This document shows, in pieces, positions 28,889 to 37,976 of a stretch of 64,000 nucleotides of DNA. Position numbers and translations under genes: made by a program. How positions within the stretch are numbered: position 1 is the stretch's first letter; each line of letters opens with the position of its first letter. This DNA is from Actinomyces sp. oral taxon 448 str. F0400 (GTDB taxonomy: Bacteria; Actinomycetota; Actinomycetes; Actinomycetales; Actinomycetaceae): NCBI RefSeq assembly GCF_000220835.1, contig NZ_GL985606.1:2138330-2202329 (forward strand). The letters run 5' to 3'. Under the pieces are notes generated by a model. That model saw only the letters and a list, made by a program, of their open reading frames with translations, had not been told where the DNA came from and ran no database searches.

Positions 28889-30211
28889 TCAGGCCAGCCT
28901 GGAGACGTCGGCGTCGAGGGAGGCGAGCTTGCTCATGAAGTGCTCGTAGCCACGATCGATGAGGTTGATCCCCTCGACCCGGCTGGCGCCCTCGGCGGCC
29001 AGGGCCGCTATCAGATGGGAGAAGCCGCCGCGCAGGTCGGGCACCACGATATCGGCGCCGTGCAGCGGCGAGGGGCCCGAGACGACGGCCGAGTGGTAGA
29101 AGTTGCGCTGGCCGAAACGGCACTCCGTCCCGCCCAGGCACTCCCGGTAGACCTGGATGGTGGCGCCCATCTTGCGCAGAGCCTTGGTGAAGCCGAAGCG
29201 GTTCTCGTAGACGGTCTCATGGATGATCGACAGACCATCCGCCTGGGTGAGGGCGACCACCAGCGGCTGCTGCCAGTCGGTCATGAAGCCGGGATGAACG
29301 TTGGTCTCCACCACGATGGATCGCAGGTCACCGCCGGGGTGGTAGAAGCGGATGCCGTCATCGCGCACGTCGAAGGCGCCGCCGACCTTGCGGAAGGTGT
29401 TGAGGAAGGTCGTCATGTCGCCCTGGTGGGCGCCGCGCACGAAGACGTCGCCGTGGGTGGCCAGGGCGGCGGAGGCCCATGACCCCGCCTCGATGCGGTC
29501 GGGCAGGGCCGCATGGTTGTACCCGGCGAGTTCGCTGACGCCCTCGACGTGAATGGTGCGGTCGGTGTCCACCGAGATGATGGCGCCCATCTTCTGCAGG
29601 ATGTCGACCAGATCGAGGATCTCGGGCTCAACGGCGGCGCCGCGCAGCTCGGTCAGCCCGTCGGCGCGCACCGCGGTGAGCAGCGTCTGTTCGGTGGCGC
29701 CGACGCTCGGGTAGGGCAGGTCGATGACGGTGCCGCGCAGCCCGGCCGGGGCGGTGATGTGGATCCCGCCCTCGAGCTTGTCGACGACCGCCCCGTACTT
29801 GCGCAGGATCTCCAGGTGGAAATCGATCGGACGATCCCCGATGCGGCAGCCTCCCAGATCGGGGATGAAGGCCTCCCCCAGCCGGTGCAGCAGCGGGCCG
29901 CAGAAGAGGATGGGGATGCGGGAGCTGCCGGCATGCGCGTCGATGTCGGCCATGTGGGCGCTTTCGACTCGCGAGGGGTCCAGGCGCAGCACCCCCTCGG
30001 TCTGGTCGTAGTCGATGGCCACTCCGTGCAGGGACAGCAGACCGGAGACGACGTCGACATCACGGATGAGAGGAACATTGCGCAGGACGGACGGGGTCGT
30101 GCCGAGCAGAGCGGCAACCATCGCCTTGGGCACGAAGTTCTTCGCCCCGCGTACCGTGATCTCTCCCGCGAGGGGGCGTCCGCCCTGGACCTGGAGCAGT
30201 CCGTCGACCAT
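28889..30211 (-). CDS. murA: UDP-N-acetylglucosamine 1-carboxyvinyltransferase
   Basis: First committed enzyme of peptidoglycan synthesis. ATG 30211 behind GGAGGT gives 440 residues. The N-terminus contains VRGAKNFVPKAM and the active-site loop is DLGGCRIGDRP with Cys at residue 122. Retention of Cys, rather than the Asp of mycobacterial MurA, predicts that the enzyme can be alkylated by fosfomycin. The C-terminal half contains VVPDLRGGFSHLIAALAA and IDRGYEHF. It heads the murA-plsC-gpsA-ddl-thiL gene run. Confidence 0.97.
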   Translation of the reverse strand: MVDGLLQVQGGRPLAGEITVRGAKNFVPKAMVAALLGTTPSVLRNVPLIRDVDVVSGLLSLHGVAIDYDQTEGVLRLDPSRVESAHMADIDAHAGSSRIPILFCGPLLHRLGEAFIPDLGGCRIGDRPIDFHLEILRKYGAVVDKLEGGIHITAPAGLRGTVIDLPYPSVGATEQTLLTAVRADGLTELRGAAVEPEILDLVDILQKMGAIISVDTDRTIHVEGVSELAGYNHAALPDRIEAGSWASAALATHGDVFVRGAHQGDMTTFLNTFRKVGGAFDVRDDGIRFYHPGGDLRSIVVETNVHPGFMTDWQQPLVVALTQADGLSIIHETVYENRFGFTKALRKMGATIQVYRECLGGTECRFGQRNFYHSAVVSGPSPLHGADIVVPDLRGGFSHLIAALAAEGASRVEGINLIDRGYEHFMSKLASLDADVSRLA

Positions 30212-30347
30212 CAAGTACCTCCGAAACGATGTGGCCGCGGATGCCGCGGATGTCTGGGGACGCCCTGTGAGCGCAGCGCCGTCTCAGCATAGGCGAGACC
30301 ACGGCCCAGCGGGAATCGCGGAGCGCACTCGGCCCGTGGCGTGCGCC

Positions 30348-31031
30348 TCAGCCTTCGGCGCGGGCCGTCAGGAACCCGGGGACGACGGGCATATCGGCGG
30401 CGCGCGCGGGCACGACCTCCTCCTCGGGCAGATGCCGGGCCGGCAGCGTGGTCGGCTTGAAGGCGGGGCGCGCCCGCTCGTAGGCGACGATCTCGTCGGA
30501 GTGTCGAAGGGTCAGCGAGATGTCGTCCAACCCCTCCATGAGGGTCCAGCGCACGTAGTCGTCGATCTGGAACGTGGTGCGCAGACCACCGGCCTCGACG
30601 GTGCGCTCGGCCAGATCCACCGTGACCTCGGTGCCGGGCTCGGTCTCCAGGATTTTCCACAGCTGCTCGGTGTCGTCCTGGCTGATGACGCCCGCCACCA
30701 ACCCCTGCTTGCCGGCGTTGCCGCGGAAGATGTCGGCGAAGCGCGGGGCGAGGACCACCTTGAACCCGTAGTCCTTCAGGGCCCACACGGCGTGCTCGCG
30801 CGAGGAGCCGGTGCCGAAGTCGGGACCGGCCACGAGCACGCTGGCGTGCTTGTAGGCCTCCCGATTGAGAACGAAGTCGTCCTCGTTCGCCCTCCAGGAG
30901 GCGAAAAGGGCGTCCTCGAACCCGGTGCGGGTGACGCGCTTGAGGTAGACGGCCGGAATGATCTGGTCTGTATCCACGGCGCTGCGCCGCAGCGGGGCGC
31001 CGATGCCGGTGTGACGGATGAATGCGTCCAC
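30348..31031 (-). CDS. leuD: 3-isopropylmalate dehydratase small subunit
   Basis: Swivel-domain subunit that completes isopropylmalate isomerase with LeuC in leucine synthesis. GTG 31031 behind AGGAGAACC gives 227 residues, beginning (V)[49 protein letters not shown] and [14 protein letters not shown] are diagnostic. The C-terminus has an extra stretch of about 25 residues. It lies 68 nt downstream of leuC. Confidence 0.96.
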   Translation of the reverse strand: MDAFIRHTGIGAPLRRSAVDTDQIIPAVYLKRVTRTGFEDALFASWRANEDDFVLNREAYKHASVLVAGPDFGTGSSREHAVWALKDYGFKVVLAPRFADIFRGNAGKQGLVAGVISQDDTEQLWKILETEPGTEVTVDLAERTVEAGGLRTTFQIDDYVRWTLMEGLDDISLTLRHSDEIVAYERARPAFKPTTLPARHLPEEEVVPARAADMPVVPGFLTARAEG

Positions 31032-31099
31032 AGTGGTTCTCCTGGTGAATCTTGAGCGGGGCTCCTGCCAAGCCCGCTGACGAATCGCCCCGGTCCGGT

Positions 31100-32527
31100 T
31101 CAGGCCGCGGCGCCGACGACAGGCGCGGGCAGATCGGAAGGGGTGGACAGGGTGCCGCGCACGGCGGTGGCGGCTGCGACCAGGGGCGAGACGAGATGGG
31201 TCCGCCCGCCCTTGCCCTGGCGGCCCTCGAAATTGCGATTGGAGGTGGAGGCGGCGCGCTCGCCGGGCGCCAGCTTGTCGGGGTTCATGGCCAGGCACAT
31301 CGAACAGCCGGCGTTGCGCCATTCGGCACCGAACTCCTTGAAGACCCGGTCCAGGCCCTCGGCCTCGGCCTGAAGGCGCACGCGGGCCGAAGCGGGCACG
31401 ACCAGCATGCGCACGCCCGGCGCCTTGCGGCGCCCCCGCACGACCTCGGCGGCGGCGCGCAGATCCTCAATGCGCCCGTTGGTGCAGCTGCCGAGGAAGA
31501 CGGTATCGACCCTGATGTCCCGCAGCGGCGTGCCCGGGGTCAGGTCCATGTACTCCAGGGCCCGCTCGGCGGCGCGGCGCCGGGTCTCATCGGCGATGGA
31601 TTCGGGATCGGGGACGCGGGCGGAGATGGGAAGGCCCTGACCGGGGTTGGTGCCCCACGTGACGAAGGGCTCGATGTCGGCGGCCGTGAGATCCACCTCC
31701 GCGTCGAAGACGGCGTCCTCATCGGTGCGCAGACTCCTCCAGTACTCCACGGCGACATCCCAGTCCGCGCCCCGCGGGGCATGAGGACGGCCGGCGAGAT
31801 AGGAGAAGGTTGTCTCATCGGGGGCGATCATGCCGGCCCGGGCGCCGCCCTCGATGGACATGTTGCAGATGGTCATGCGGGCCTCCATCGAGAGCTGTTC
31901 GATGGCGCGGCCGCGGTACTCGATGACATGACCCTGGGCCCCGTTGGTGCCGATCCTGGCGATGACGGCCAGGATGATGTCCTTGGCCCCGGACCCGGCG
32001 GGCAGGTCGCCGTCGACGCGCACGCTCATCGTCTTGAACGGCGCGATGGGCAGAGTCTGGGTGGCGAGCACATGCTCGACCTGACTGGTGCCGATGCCGA
32101 AAGCCAGTGCCCCGAAGGCGCCGTGAGTGGAGGTGTGGGAGTCGCCGCATACGACGGTCATGCCCGGCTGGGTCAGACCCAACTGGGGGCCGACGGCGTG
32201 GACGATGCCCTGATCGGCGTCGCCCAGGGAGTGCAGGCGCACACCGAACTCGGCGCAGTTGGCGCGCAGCGTCTCGATCTGGGCGCGGCTGGTGACGTCG
32301 GCGATCGGCAGGTCGATGTCGAGCGTGGGGGTGTTGTGGTCCTCGGTGGCCAGGGTCAGGTCGGGACAGCGGACCCCGCGACCCGCCAGACGCAGCCCCT
32401 CGAAGGCCTGGGGGCTGGTGACCTCGTGGACGAGGTGGAGGTCGATGTAGAGCAGATCGGGAGCTCCGTCCGTGCCCTGAGAGACGACGTGGTCGCGCCA
32501 GACCTTCTGGGCGAGGGTCATTCCCAT
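31100..32527 (-). CDS. leuC: 3-isopropylmalate dehydratase large subunit
   Basis: Aconitase-type [4Fe-4S] enzyme subunit converting 2- to 3-isopropylmalate. The 475-residue protein has TPDH-like [41 protein letters not shown] and the cluster-binding Cys in [10 protein letters not shown] and [16 protein letters not shown] 32527 behind AAGGAAAGGA is used; an ATG at 32521 is also possible. It is transcribed divergently from an IclR-type regulator. Confidence 0.97.
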   Translation of the reverse strand: MGMTLAQKVWRDHVVSQGTDGAPDLLYIDLHLVHEVTSPQAFEGLRLAGRGVRCPDLTLATEDHNTPTLDIDLPIADVTSRAQIETLRANCAEFGVRLHSLGDADQGIVHAVGPQLGLTQPGMTVVCGDSHTSTHGAFGALAFGIGTSQVEHVLATQTLPIAPFKTMSVRVDGDLPAGSGAKDIILAVIARIGTNGAQGHVIEYRGRAIEQLSMEARMTICNMSIEGGARAGMIAPDETTFSYLAGRPHAPRGADWDVAVEYWRSLRTDEDAVFDAEVDLTAADIEPFVTWGTNPGQGLPISARVPDPESIADETRRRAAERALEYMDLTPGTPLRDIRVDTVFLGSCTNGRIEDLRAAAEVVRGRRKAPGVRMLVVPASARVRLQAEAEGLDRVFKEFGAEWRNAGCSMCLAMNPDKLAPGERAASTSNRNFEGRQGKGGRTHLVSPLVAAATAVRGTLSTPSDLPAPVVGAAA

Positions 32528-32640
32528 CGCTGCGTATCCTTTCCTTTCCCGGAGGGGCCCGGGGCCCTGAGGACTCTATCTCCGTCGAGGCGCCAGAGCG
32601 CCGCGGTGCGCAGCCGCGGCAGCGCCGTGGCGCTTCCCAC
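32518..32640 (-). other. Possible Leu-rich leader ORF upstream of leuC
   Basis: A 40-codon frame from GTG 32640 to a stop overlapping the leuC start contains five Leu codons in its first 24 ([18 protein letters not shown]). A perfect GCCGCGG/CCGCGGC hairpin (32600-32620) lies within it. This could be an attenuator leader, but it has no strong ribosome-binding site and may be chance. Confidence 0.25.
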
Positions 32641-32700
32641 GACGGTACGGGGTGCCGGCCAGCATGACGATCGATCGTGAGGATGCTGACACGACGCCAT

Positions 32701-32724
32701 TTCTGGATCGCAGAATACTTGAAG
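32701..32724 (-). promoter_or_regulatory. Candidate leuC promoter and operator
   Basis: The inverted repeat TTCTG-gatcg-CAGAA (32701-32715) overlaps a minus-strand TATTCT (32712-32717) that could be the leuC -10. A repressor bound here would block transcription start. The divergent IclR-type protein is the obvious candidate binder. This is inference; related regulators control leuCD in other actinobacteria. Confidence 0.4.
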
Positions 32725-32754
32725 TCTCATCACTCGGAATGGCAGTATCAGATT

Positions 32755-33501
32755 ATGGACGAGTTGAGCGAGATGGAGACTGAGACCAGCAGCGGCGTCG
32801 GCGTCATCGATAAGGCCGCCCTCGTCATGAACGCGCTGGAGGCGGGGCCCGCGACTCTGGCCCAGCTCGTCTCCTCCACCCACCTGGCTCGCCCCACCGC
32901 CCACCGCATCGCCGTGGCGCTGGAGTTCCACCGGCTCGTTTCGCGCGATTCCCAGGGCCGCTTCGTCCTCGGCCCGCGCCTGAGCGAGCTCGCTTCCGCC
33001 GCCGGGGAGGACCATCTCCTGGCCGCGGCGGGGCCGGTGCTGGCGGCGCTGCGCGACAAGACCCACGAGTCCTCCCAGCTCTACCGCCGCCAGGGCGATG
33101 TCCGCGTCTGCGTGGCCAATGCCGAACGTCCCATAGGCCTGCGCGACTCCATCCCCGTGGGCGCCACCATGTCGATGCAGGGCGGATCCGCCGCCCAGGT
33201 GCTTCTGGCGTGGGAGGAGCCCGATCGCCTGCACCGCGGTCTGGTGGGAGCGCGGTTCAATGCCACAATGCTCTCGGCCGTGCGCCGTCGCGGCTGGGCC
33301 CAGTCCGTGGGCGAGCGTGAGCCCGGCGTCGCCAGCGTCTCGGCCCCGGTGCGCGGGGCGAGCAGCAAGGTGATCGCCGCCGTGTCGATCTCAGGGCCGA
33401 TCGAGCGCATGGGTCGTCAGCCCGGCCGCGTCCACGGCGGGGTCGTCATGGCGGCGGCGCGCCGACTATCCGAGATCCTGCGCAACAGCGATGAGGGTTG
33501 A
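32755..33501 (+). CDS. IclR-family regulator, divergent from leuCD
   Basis: Transcription factor of about 248 residues with an N-terminal winged helix-turn-helix (about 18-75; GVGVIDKAALVMNALEAGP, LARPTAHRIAVALE) and a C-terminal ligand-binding domain. ATG 32755 places the conserved VIDKA segment at the usual distance from the start. Upstream codons (GTG 32677, ATG 32683) would add a tail without similarity to the family and would overlap the presumed operator. Divergence from leuCD matches the NdgR/LtbR type of amino-acid regulator; that assignment rests on context. Confidence 0.82.
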   Translation: MDELSEMETETSSGVGVIDKAALVMNALEAGPATLAQLVSSTHLARPTAHRIAVALEFHRLVSRDSQGRFVLGPRLSELASAAGEDHLLAAAGPVLAALRDKTHESSQLYRRQGDVRVCVANAERPIGLRDSIPVGATMSMQGGSAAQVLLAWEEPDRLHRGLVGARFNATMLSAVRRRGWAQSVGEREPGVASVSAPVRGASSKVIAAVSISGPIERMGRQPGRVHGGVVMAAARRLSEILRNSDEG

Positions 33502-33590
33502 CCCACCCGCCTCCGTCCGGAGTCGGTCACGCTCCGCGCCCGCTGCGGGCCGACCTGCACCAGGGCCCGTGGCCGGTCCGCAACCGACCG

Positions 33591-33603
33591 TAGACTTCAT
33601 TCA
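33591..33603 (+). promoter_or_regulatory. Candidate leaderless promoter of the PimB'-like gene
   Basis: TAGACT (33591-33596) is 6 nt upstream of the ATG at 33603. No Shine-Dalgarno is visible. Confidence 0.45.
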
Positions 33604-34742
33604 TGCGCCGCACTCTGCTCGTCACCAACGACTTCCCACCCGTCGTGGGGGGCATTCAGTCCTACCTCGATGACTACACCTCGCGCCTGCCGGCCGACGA
33701 CCTCGTGGTCCTGGCCTCCACGCCCCCCGAGGGCCCGCAGGCGGCCCGCACCTTCGACGAGACCCGGACCTTCGAAGTGGTGCGGGTGCCCACTGGCATG
33801 CTGCTCCCGACGCCGAGGGTGCGGGCGCGCATGGAGCACCTCATCGACGCCCGCGGTATCGAAACCGTCTGGTTCGGAGCCGCCGCTCCTCTGGGCCTGC
33901 TCGGCGCGTCGGCGAGACGGGCCGGTGCGACTCGCATCATCGCAACCACTCACGGCCACGAGGTCGGCTGGAGCATGGTCCTGGGAGCCCGCCAGATGCT
34001 GCGCAGGATCTTCCGCCACGCCGACGTCGTGACCTACATCTCGCGCTACACGCTCGATGAACTCCGCCCCCACATGCCCGCCGACCAGCGAGTGCTGCAT
34101 CTGCCCAGCGGCATCGACGTCGAGCGCTTCCACCCCGACGCCCGAGCCCGTGCGGCGCTGAGATCCCGCTACGGCCTGGGCGAGGCGCCGACCGCCGTAT
34201 GCGTCTCACGACTTGTGGCGCGCAAGGGCCAGGACTCTCTCATCGCGGCCTGGCCTCGAGTGGTCGACCGGGTCCCGGGGGCCAGGCTCGTCATCGTCGG
34301 CTGGGGTCCCTACGCCAGGCGGCTGGCCGAACTCAGGCGCTCCTCACCGACGCGCGAGTCGATTACCCTGACCGGCCGCGTCCCCCATGACGAGCTCGCG
34401 GGCCACATGGCCATGGGCGACGTCTTCGCCATGCCGTGCCGCACACGCGGTCATGGCCTCGACGTCGAAGGGCTGGGCATCGTCTTCCTCGAGGCCTCCG
34501 CGACGGGACTGCCCGTCATCGCCGGTGCGAGCGGCGGGGCCCCGGAGACCGTCGAAGAGGGCGTGACCGGGAACGTGGTCGACGGCCGCGATCAGGACGC
34601 GCTGGTCGAGGCCCTGGTCGCTCAGCTGACCGACCCGGCACTGCGGGAGCGAATGGGTGCAGCGGGCCGGTCACTCATGAAGGAGCGGTGGACCTGGCCG
34701 TCACTGGTCGCCGGCCTGACCGGGGCCATCGATGCACGATGA
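33603..34742 (+). CDS. GT4 glycosyltransferase, PimB'-like mannosyltransferase
   Basis: Probable GDP-mannose-dependent phosphatidylinositol mannoside transferase at the cytoplasmic membrane. The 379-residue GT-B protein starts RRTLLVTNDFPPVVGGIQSYL, the characteristic PimB' N-terminus with the Gly-rich acceptor loop. The donor domain has VSRLVARKGQDSLI, LVIVGWGPY, LTGRVPHDELAGHMAMGDVF and the E-x7-E-like EGLGIVFLEASATGLPVIAG. PimB' itself is known from mycobacteria and corynebacteria; the acceptor here is not provable from sequence. It overlaps the next gene by 11 nt. Confidence 0.83.
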   Translation: MRRTLLVTNDFPPVVGGIQSYLDDYTSRLPADDLVVLASTPPEGPQAARTFDETRTFEVVRVPTGMLLPTPRVRARMEHLIDARGIETVWFGAAAPLGLLGASARRAGATRIIATTHGHEVGWSMVLGARQMLRRIFRHADVVTYISRYTLDELRPHMPADQRVLHLPSGIDVERFHPDARARAALRSRYGLGEAPTAVCVSRLVARKGQDSLIAAWPRVVDRVPGARLVIVGWGPYARRLAELRRSSPTRESITLTGRVPHDELAGHMAMGDVFAMPCRTRGHGLDVEGLGIVFLEASATGLPVIAGASGGAPETVEEGVTGNVVDGRDQDALVEALVAQLTDPALRERMGAAGRSLMKERWTWPSLVAGLTGAIDAR

Positions 34743-35601
34743 GGGCGGAAGCGGCACCGGAACGGCCCGAGGGCGGCCCCAGGAGGAGGTCGCGAACCCG
34801 GTGACAGCGCAATGGGAGCGCACGAACCCCGAACTGCTGGCGCGCACCGCCACGGACCCCTCCACCCGACTCGAACTCGCACTGCTGGCCGCCTGGTGCC
34901 CGCAGACCCTCCTGGCCCGACCGGACGGGGGCGGTTGTGTCGTGCGCTACCACTCGGGAATGACGAAAAGGGCCAACTCGGCGCTCGCGCTCGCCCCGTC
35001 CATCGGGAGTCTGGGCGAGGCGGCACGATGGTACGGCCGTCACGGTCACGAGCCCGTGGCGATGGTCCCATGCGGGGCGGCTCTTCCGCCCTGCGTGCGC
35101 CCGAGCATCGATCCCGAGGTGCTCGTCATGACCGCGCAGACCCGCGAGGCGATCGGAGCCCGCCGTCCGACCCGAGCTCCAACGGCATGCGTGAGCACCG
35201 AGCCGCACGGGTCCTTCATTGAACGCACGGCGCGACGCGCCCGCCCCGGAACGCCCCCCACTCAAGCCCGGGCGCTGGCCGCTCGCCTGCTCACGAGCGC
35301 GCCCGAGCAGGTCTTCGCCAGCACGCCGTCCGGCGCCACGGGACGACTGGCCCTGACCGGGATCGATGGCACCGCTGTCATTGATGGCATTTTCGTGCCG
35401 CGGTGGGCCCGACGTCGAGGAGAGGCCACCGCCGTGGTCAAGGCGCTCATCGAGACGGCGGCCGCGCGAAATGCGCACCGGGTGGCACTGGAGGTCGAGG
35501 ACGGCAACGACGGCGCCATCGCCTGCTATCTCCGGCTGGGATTCGAGGTGCGTCACCGCCACCGCTACGTCACCTGCGTCACCGCGGACCCTGCGGATTG
35601 A
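34732..35601 (+). CDS. GNAT-family N-acetyltransferase domain protein
   Basis: Protein of 289 residues whose last 100 form a GNAT fold. FVPRWARRRGEATAVVKALIE is the acetyl-CoA pyrophosphate loop (Q/RxxGxG/A-type), and ALEVEDGNDGAIACYLRLGFEVRHRHRYV is the classic motif B end. The N-terminal part (about 25-180) is divergent and may be a degenerate second GNAT lobe. The ATG overlaps the end of the upstream glycosyltransferase, so the two are co-translated. The substrate is unknown. Confidence 0.75.
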   Translation: MHDEGGSGTGTARGRPQEEVANPVTAQWERTNPELLARTATDPSTRLELALLAAWCPQTLLARPDGGGCVVRYHSGMTKRANSALALAPSIGSLGEAARWYGRHGHEPVAMVPCGAALPPCVRPSIDPEVLVMTAQTREAIGARRPTRAPTACVSTEPHGSFIERTARRARPGTPPTQARALAARLLTSAPEQVFASTPSGATGRLALTGIDGTAVIDGIFVPRWARRRGEATAVVKALIETAAARNAHRVALEVEDGNDGAIACYLRLGFEVRHRHRYVTCVTADPAD

Positions 35602-35635
35602 CGAGCCGACGCCCGGCGCGTCGTGCGGTCAGCAT

Positions 35636-36097
35636 TCACCCCTCGTGGGCGAGGTGGCCGGAGCGCAGGTCGGCGATGGCCGACTCGAAGTCATCCAGAC
35701 TGTTGAAACCCGAGTAGACGGAGGCGAAGCGCAGGTAAGCGACTTCGTCGAGCTCGCGCAGCGGTCCCAGGATCGCCAGTCCGACATCGTGGGAGTCGAC
35801 GAGCGCCTGGCCGGTGCCCCGGATAGCCTCCTCGACCTTATGGGCCAGCAACGCTAAGTCGTCGTCCGAAACGGGCCGTCCCTGGCAGGCGCGGCGCACG
35901 CCCATGATCACCTTGGCGCGGGAGAAGGGCTCGACCGCGCCGGACCGCTTGCGCACCGACAGGCTGGCGGTCTCCACCGTGGTGAAGCGGCGCCCGCACC
36001 GAGTGCACTCCCGACGACGGCGGATCGACGTCCCGTCCTCAGCGGTGCGGGAGTCCACCACGCGCGAGCCGTCATGCCGGCAGAAGGGACAGTGCAC
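35636..36097 (-). CDS. nrdR: Transcriptional repressor NrdR
   Basis: ATP/dATP-sensing zinc-ribbon repressor of ribonucleotide reductase genes. GTG 36097 behind GGAGGA gives 153 residues beginning (V)[16 protein letters not shown]. The ribbon pairs are CPFC and CTRC. The ATP-cone (about 48-138) contains [20 protein letters not shown], then [17 protein letters not shown]. No nrd genes or NrdR box are visible here. It lies 85 nt downstream of the LysM gene, so it may share SOS-induced transcription; the same order is known beside lexA in mycobacteria. Confidence 0.96.
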   Translation of the reverse strand: MHCPFCRHDGSRVVDSRTAEDGTSIRRRRECTRCGRRFTTVETASLSVRKRSGAVEPFSRAKVIMGVRRACQGRPVSDDDLALLAHKVEEAIRGTGQALVDSHDVGLAILGPLRELDEVAYLRFASVYSGFNSLDDFESAIADLRSGHLAHEG

Positions 36098-36182
36098 GCC
36101 GAGATCCTCCACTTGATTGCATCGATGTGCAATGGAGACTAAACGCACAACCGGTTCCCCGCAAGCCGCGTCTGCCCGCAGC

Positions 36183-36803
36183 TCACTCAACGGGAACCAC
36201 CAGAACCTGACCGGGCTCGACCGAGGACGATGTCAGACCGTTGAGTTCGACGATCCGAGTGACGGTTTCGCCGACGTCCCCGGTGCCCGTCTGTGCCGCG
36301 ACCTCCCACAGCGACTGACCGATCTGAACGGTGGCCGTCGTCGTCCCGCCCGGAGCGCCCGCGAAGCCAGTGGCCGCGATGCCGAGCGCAATGACCATGA
36401 CGGCTGCGAGCGTCAGGCAACTCACCGCCGCGAGTCGGCGCAGCCCGACCGGTGGCGCCCGGTGAGGCCCCCGAGCGGAGCTCCCGGAGGCCTCACCGCG
36501 CACCGCCCCGCGGTATCGGGCCTGAAGCTCTCGGCGGCGCTGCGCCCGCACGGCCGGGTGATGCGGCGCCAGATCCGCCGGTCGCATCCCGGGGAGGTCG
36601 GCTGGCCGCCCGGCTCTCGGGGCGACGGGTCGGCGAGTCAGTTCCACGGGGAGTTCCGCCCTCCGGGCCGCCGACGATGTCCGGGCGGCCGAGGGCGCCT
36701 CAGTCACCAGGCGAAGGCGGCCACCGGCGCGGTCGATGGCACCGGGAAGGACCGTTGGGACGACGTCCCGACGACGGGACGAGGGCGGAGCGGACGGGCT
36801 CAT
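36183..36803 (-). CDS. LysM membrane protein, SOS-linked division-inhibitor candidate
   Basis: Protein of 206 residues. A basic, Pro/Arg-rich cytoplasmic N-terminus (1-125) is followed by one transmembrane helix ([20 protein letters not shown]) and an extracellular LysM domain ([18 protein letters not shown] ... [12 protein letters not shown]). ATG 36803 has a perfect AGGAGG. It is divergent from lexA and its promoter carries LexA boxes, the position of YneA, ChiZ and DivS, which stop division after DNA damage. No hydrolase domain is visible. The role is inferred from topology and context. Confidence 0.8.
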   Translation of the reverse strand: MSPSAPPSSRRRDVVPTVLPGAIDRAGGRLRLVTEAPSAARTSSAARRAELPVELTRRPVAPRAGRPADLPGMRPADLAPHHPAVRAQRRRELQARYRGAVRGEASGSSARGPHRAPPVGLRRLAAVSCLTLAAVMVIALGIAATGFAGAPGGTTTATVQIGQSLWEVAAQTGTGDVGETVTRIVELNGLTSSSVEPGQVLVVPVE

Positions 36804-36812
36804 GGAAACCTC

Positions 36813-36828
36813 CTGAACATATGTTCGA
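36813..36828. promoter_or_regulatory. LexA box 1 (LysM-gene side)
   Basis: ctGAACATATGTTCga contains a perfect 12-bp palindrome (36815-36826) matching the actinobacterial SOS box. It sits just upstream of the LysM-gene ribosome-binding site. Confidence 0.75.
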
Positions 36829-36842
36829 CGAACGCCTGTTCG
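36829..36842. promoter_or_regulatory. LexA box 2
   Basis: CGAACgcctGTTCG has perfect CGAAC/GTTCG arms with a 4-bp centre. Its centre is 15 bp from that of box 1, and it covers the predicted transcription start of the LysM gene. Confidence 0.75.
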
Positions 36843-36844
36843 AT

Positions 36845-36873
36845 ACCCTAGCCGGGAACGAACTCCGTGTCCA
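36845..36873 (-). promoter_or_regulatory. Predicted promoter of the LysM gene
   Basis: Minus-strand TGGACA (36868-36873) and TAGGGT (36845-36850) are spaced by exactly 17 bp. LexA boxes 2 and 1 lie immediately downstream over the start site. Confidence 0.6.
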
Positions 36874-36881
36874 GAACGTCT

Positions 36882-36897
36882 TCGAACACATGTTTGA
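36882..36897. promoter_or_regulatory. LexA box 3 (lexA autoregulation)
   Basis: TCGAACACATGTTTGA matches the mycobacterial-type SOS box TCGAAC-N4-GTTCGA with one change in the right arm. It overlaps the lexA -35 element. Confidence 0.85.
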
Positions 36898-36922
36898 AAC
36901 AGTGGTCGATCCCCCGTAGGCT
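36894..36922 (+). promoter_or_regulatory. Predicted promoter of lexA
   Basis: TTGAAA (36894-36899) and TAGGCT (36917-36922) have a 17-bp spacer. The -35 overlaps LexA box 3, so bound LexA would block its own transcription. The leader of about 130 nt contains a gtccggatc triplet repeat near 36980-37005. Confidence 0.7.
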
Positions 36923-37058
36923 TGAGGCGCCAAGACCACCATGGACCACCGACACGAATTCGACCCCTCGATCGACCGCATGTCCGGATCGTCCGGATCG
37001 TCCGGAACCCGCGGCAACGACCGCATGCGGGACGGGGCCGAGGAAGGATCGCCCGGTC

Positions 37059-37811
37059 ATGAAAACCACCGGCACCACCGCCCCGGTCTCGACGGCAGCG
37101 GCCCTCAGCACGCTCGACACCCGCGCCCGCGCCGTCTACGAGACCGTGCGGGACGCCGTCACCACCCACGGCTATCCGCCATCCATGCGGGAGATCGGCG
37201 CCACAGTCGGCCTGACGAGTCCGTCCTCTGTCAAGCATCAGCTCGATAAGCTCGAGCGGCTGGGCCTGGTGCGTCGTGACCCGAACCGTCCGCGCGCCAT
37301 GGAGGTCATCGCGTCCGAGCAGCCGGATCCCACCTCCGGGAGCGGATCCCTCTCCTCCTCCGAAGGCATGGAGGAATCCGCTGCCGCCTCCGCACTGCCG
37401 GTGCTACCCGGCGTGGCTGAGGGCGAGGCCGTCGCGGTGCCTCTCGTCGGACGGATCGCGGCGGGCTCCCCCATCCTCGCCGAGCAGAGCATCGAGGACG
37501 TCATGGCTCTGCCCCGGCGCCTGACCGGGGATGGCGAACTCTTCATGCTCAAGGTGCACGGCGATTCCATGACCGAGGCCGCCATCTGCGACGGGGACTG
37601 GGTCGTGGTGCGCGCTCAGGCGGACGCCTCGAACGGCGACGTCGTGGCCGCCCTGCTCGATGACGTCGATGGCGCCTCCGCCACGGTCAAGGTCCTCTCG
37701 CGCGAGAACGGCCACCAGTGGCTGCTCCCCCGCAATCCCGACTACTCCCCGATCCTCGGGGACGAGGCCAGCATCATGGGGAAGGTCGTCACGGTCCTGC
37801 GCGCGCTGTAG
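37059..37811 (+). CDS. lexA: SOS repressor LexA
   Basis: DNA-damage repressor and self-cleaving protease of 250 residues. ATG 37059 has AGGAAGGA upstream. The N-terminal winged helix (about 20-85) includes [25 protein letters not shown]. The cleavage site is Ala135-Gly136 in VGRIAAGSP, with catalytic Ser170 (GDSM) and Lys211 (ATVKVL). A Ser/Glu-rich linker of about 30 residues lies between the domains. Three LexA boxes stand upstream. Confidence 0.97.
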   Translation: MKTTGTTAPVSTAAALSTLDTRARAVYETVRDAVTTHGYPPSMREIGATVGLTSPSSVKHQLDKLERLGLVRRDPNRPRAMEVIASEQPDPTSGSGSLSSSEGMEESAAASALPVLPGVAEGEAVAVPLVGRIAAGSPILAEQSIEDVMALPRRLTGDGELFMLKVHGDSMTEAAICDGDWVVVRAQADASNGDVVAALLDDVDGASATVKVLSRENGHQWLLPRNPDYSPILGDEASIMGKVVTVLRAL

Positions 37812-37880
37812 CGCGACACTCCCGCAGCCGCCCGCGAGGTCGTCTCCTCCGCCTGCGCGGCTCCGCGTCGCGCCGATACG

Positions 37881-37915
37881 ACGGGGCCCGGCCCTGAGAA
37901 GGAGCCGGGCCCCGT
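37881..37915. terminator. Strong hairpin between convergent lexA and ldh
   Basis: ACGGGGCCCGGC / GCCGGGCCCCGT is a perfect 12-bp stem with an 11-nt loop between the two convergent stop codons. It has no U-tract on either side. It can serve both genes. Confidence 0.65.
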
Positions 37916-37976
37916 GATGGTGCTGCGACGTCGTGAGCGGTCGGAACTGCGGGCTCCTCCCGGAGCCGAGCGGCTC

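Noticed and set aside
35602-36182. NrdR box or ribonucleotide reductase genes near nrdR
   Set aside because: No nrd gene and no ACACWATATATWGTGT-like repeat is seen; nrdR here is linked to lexA only.
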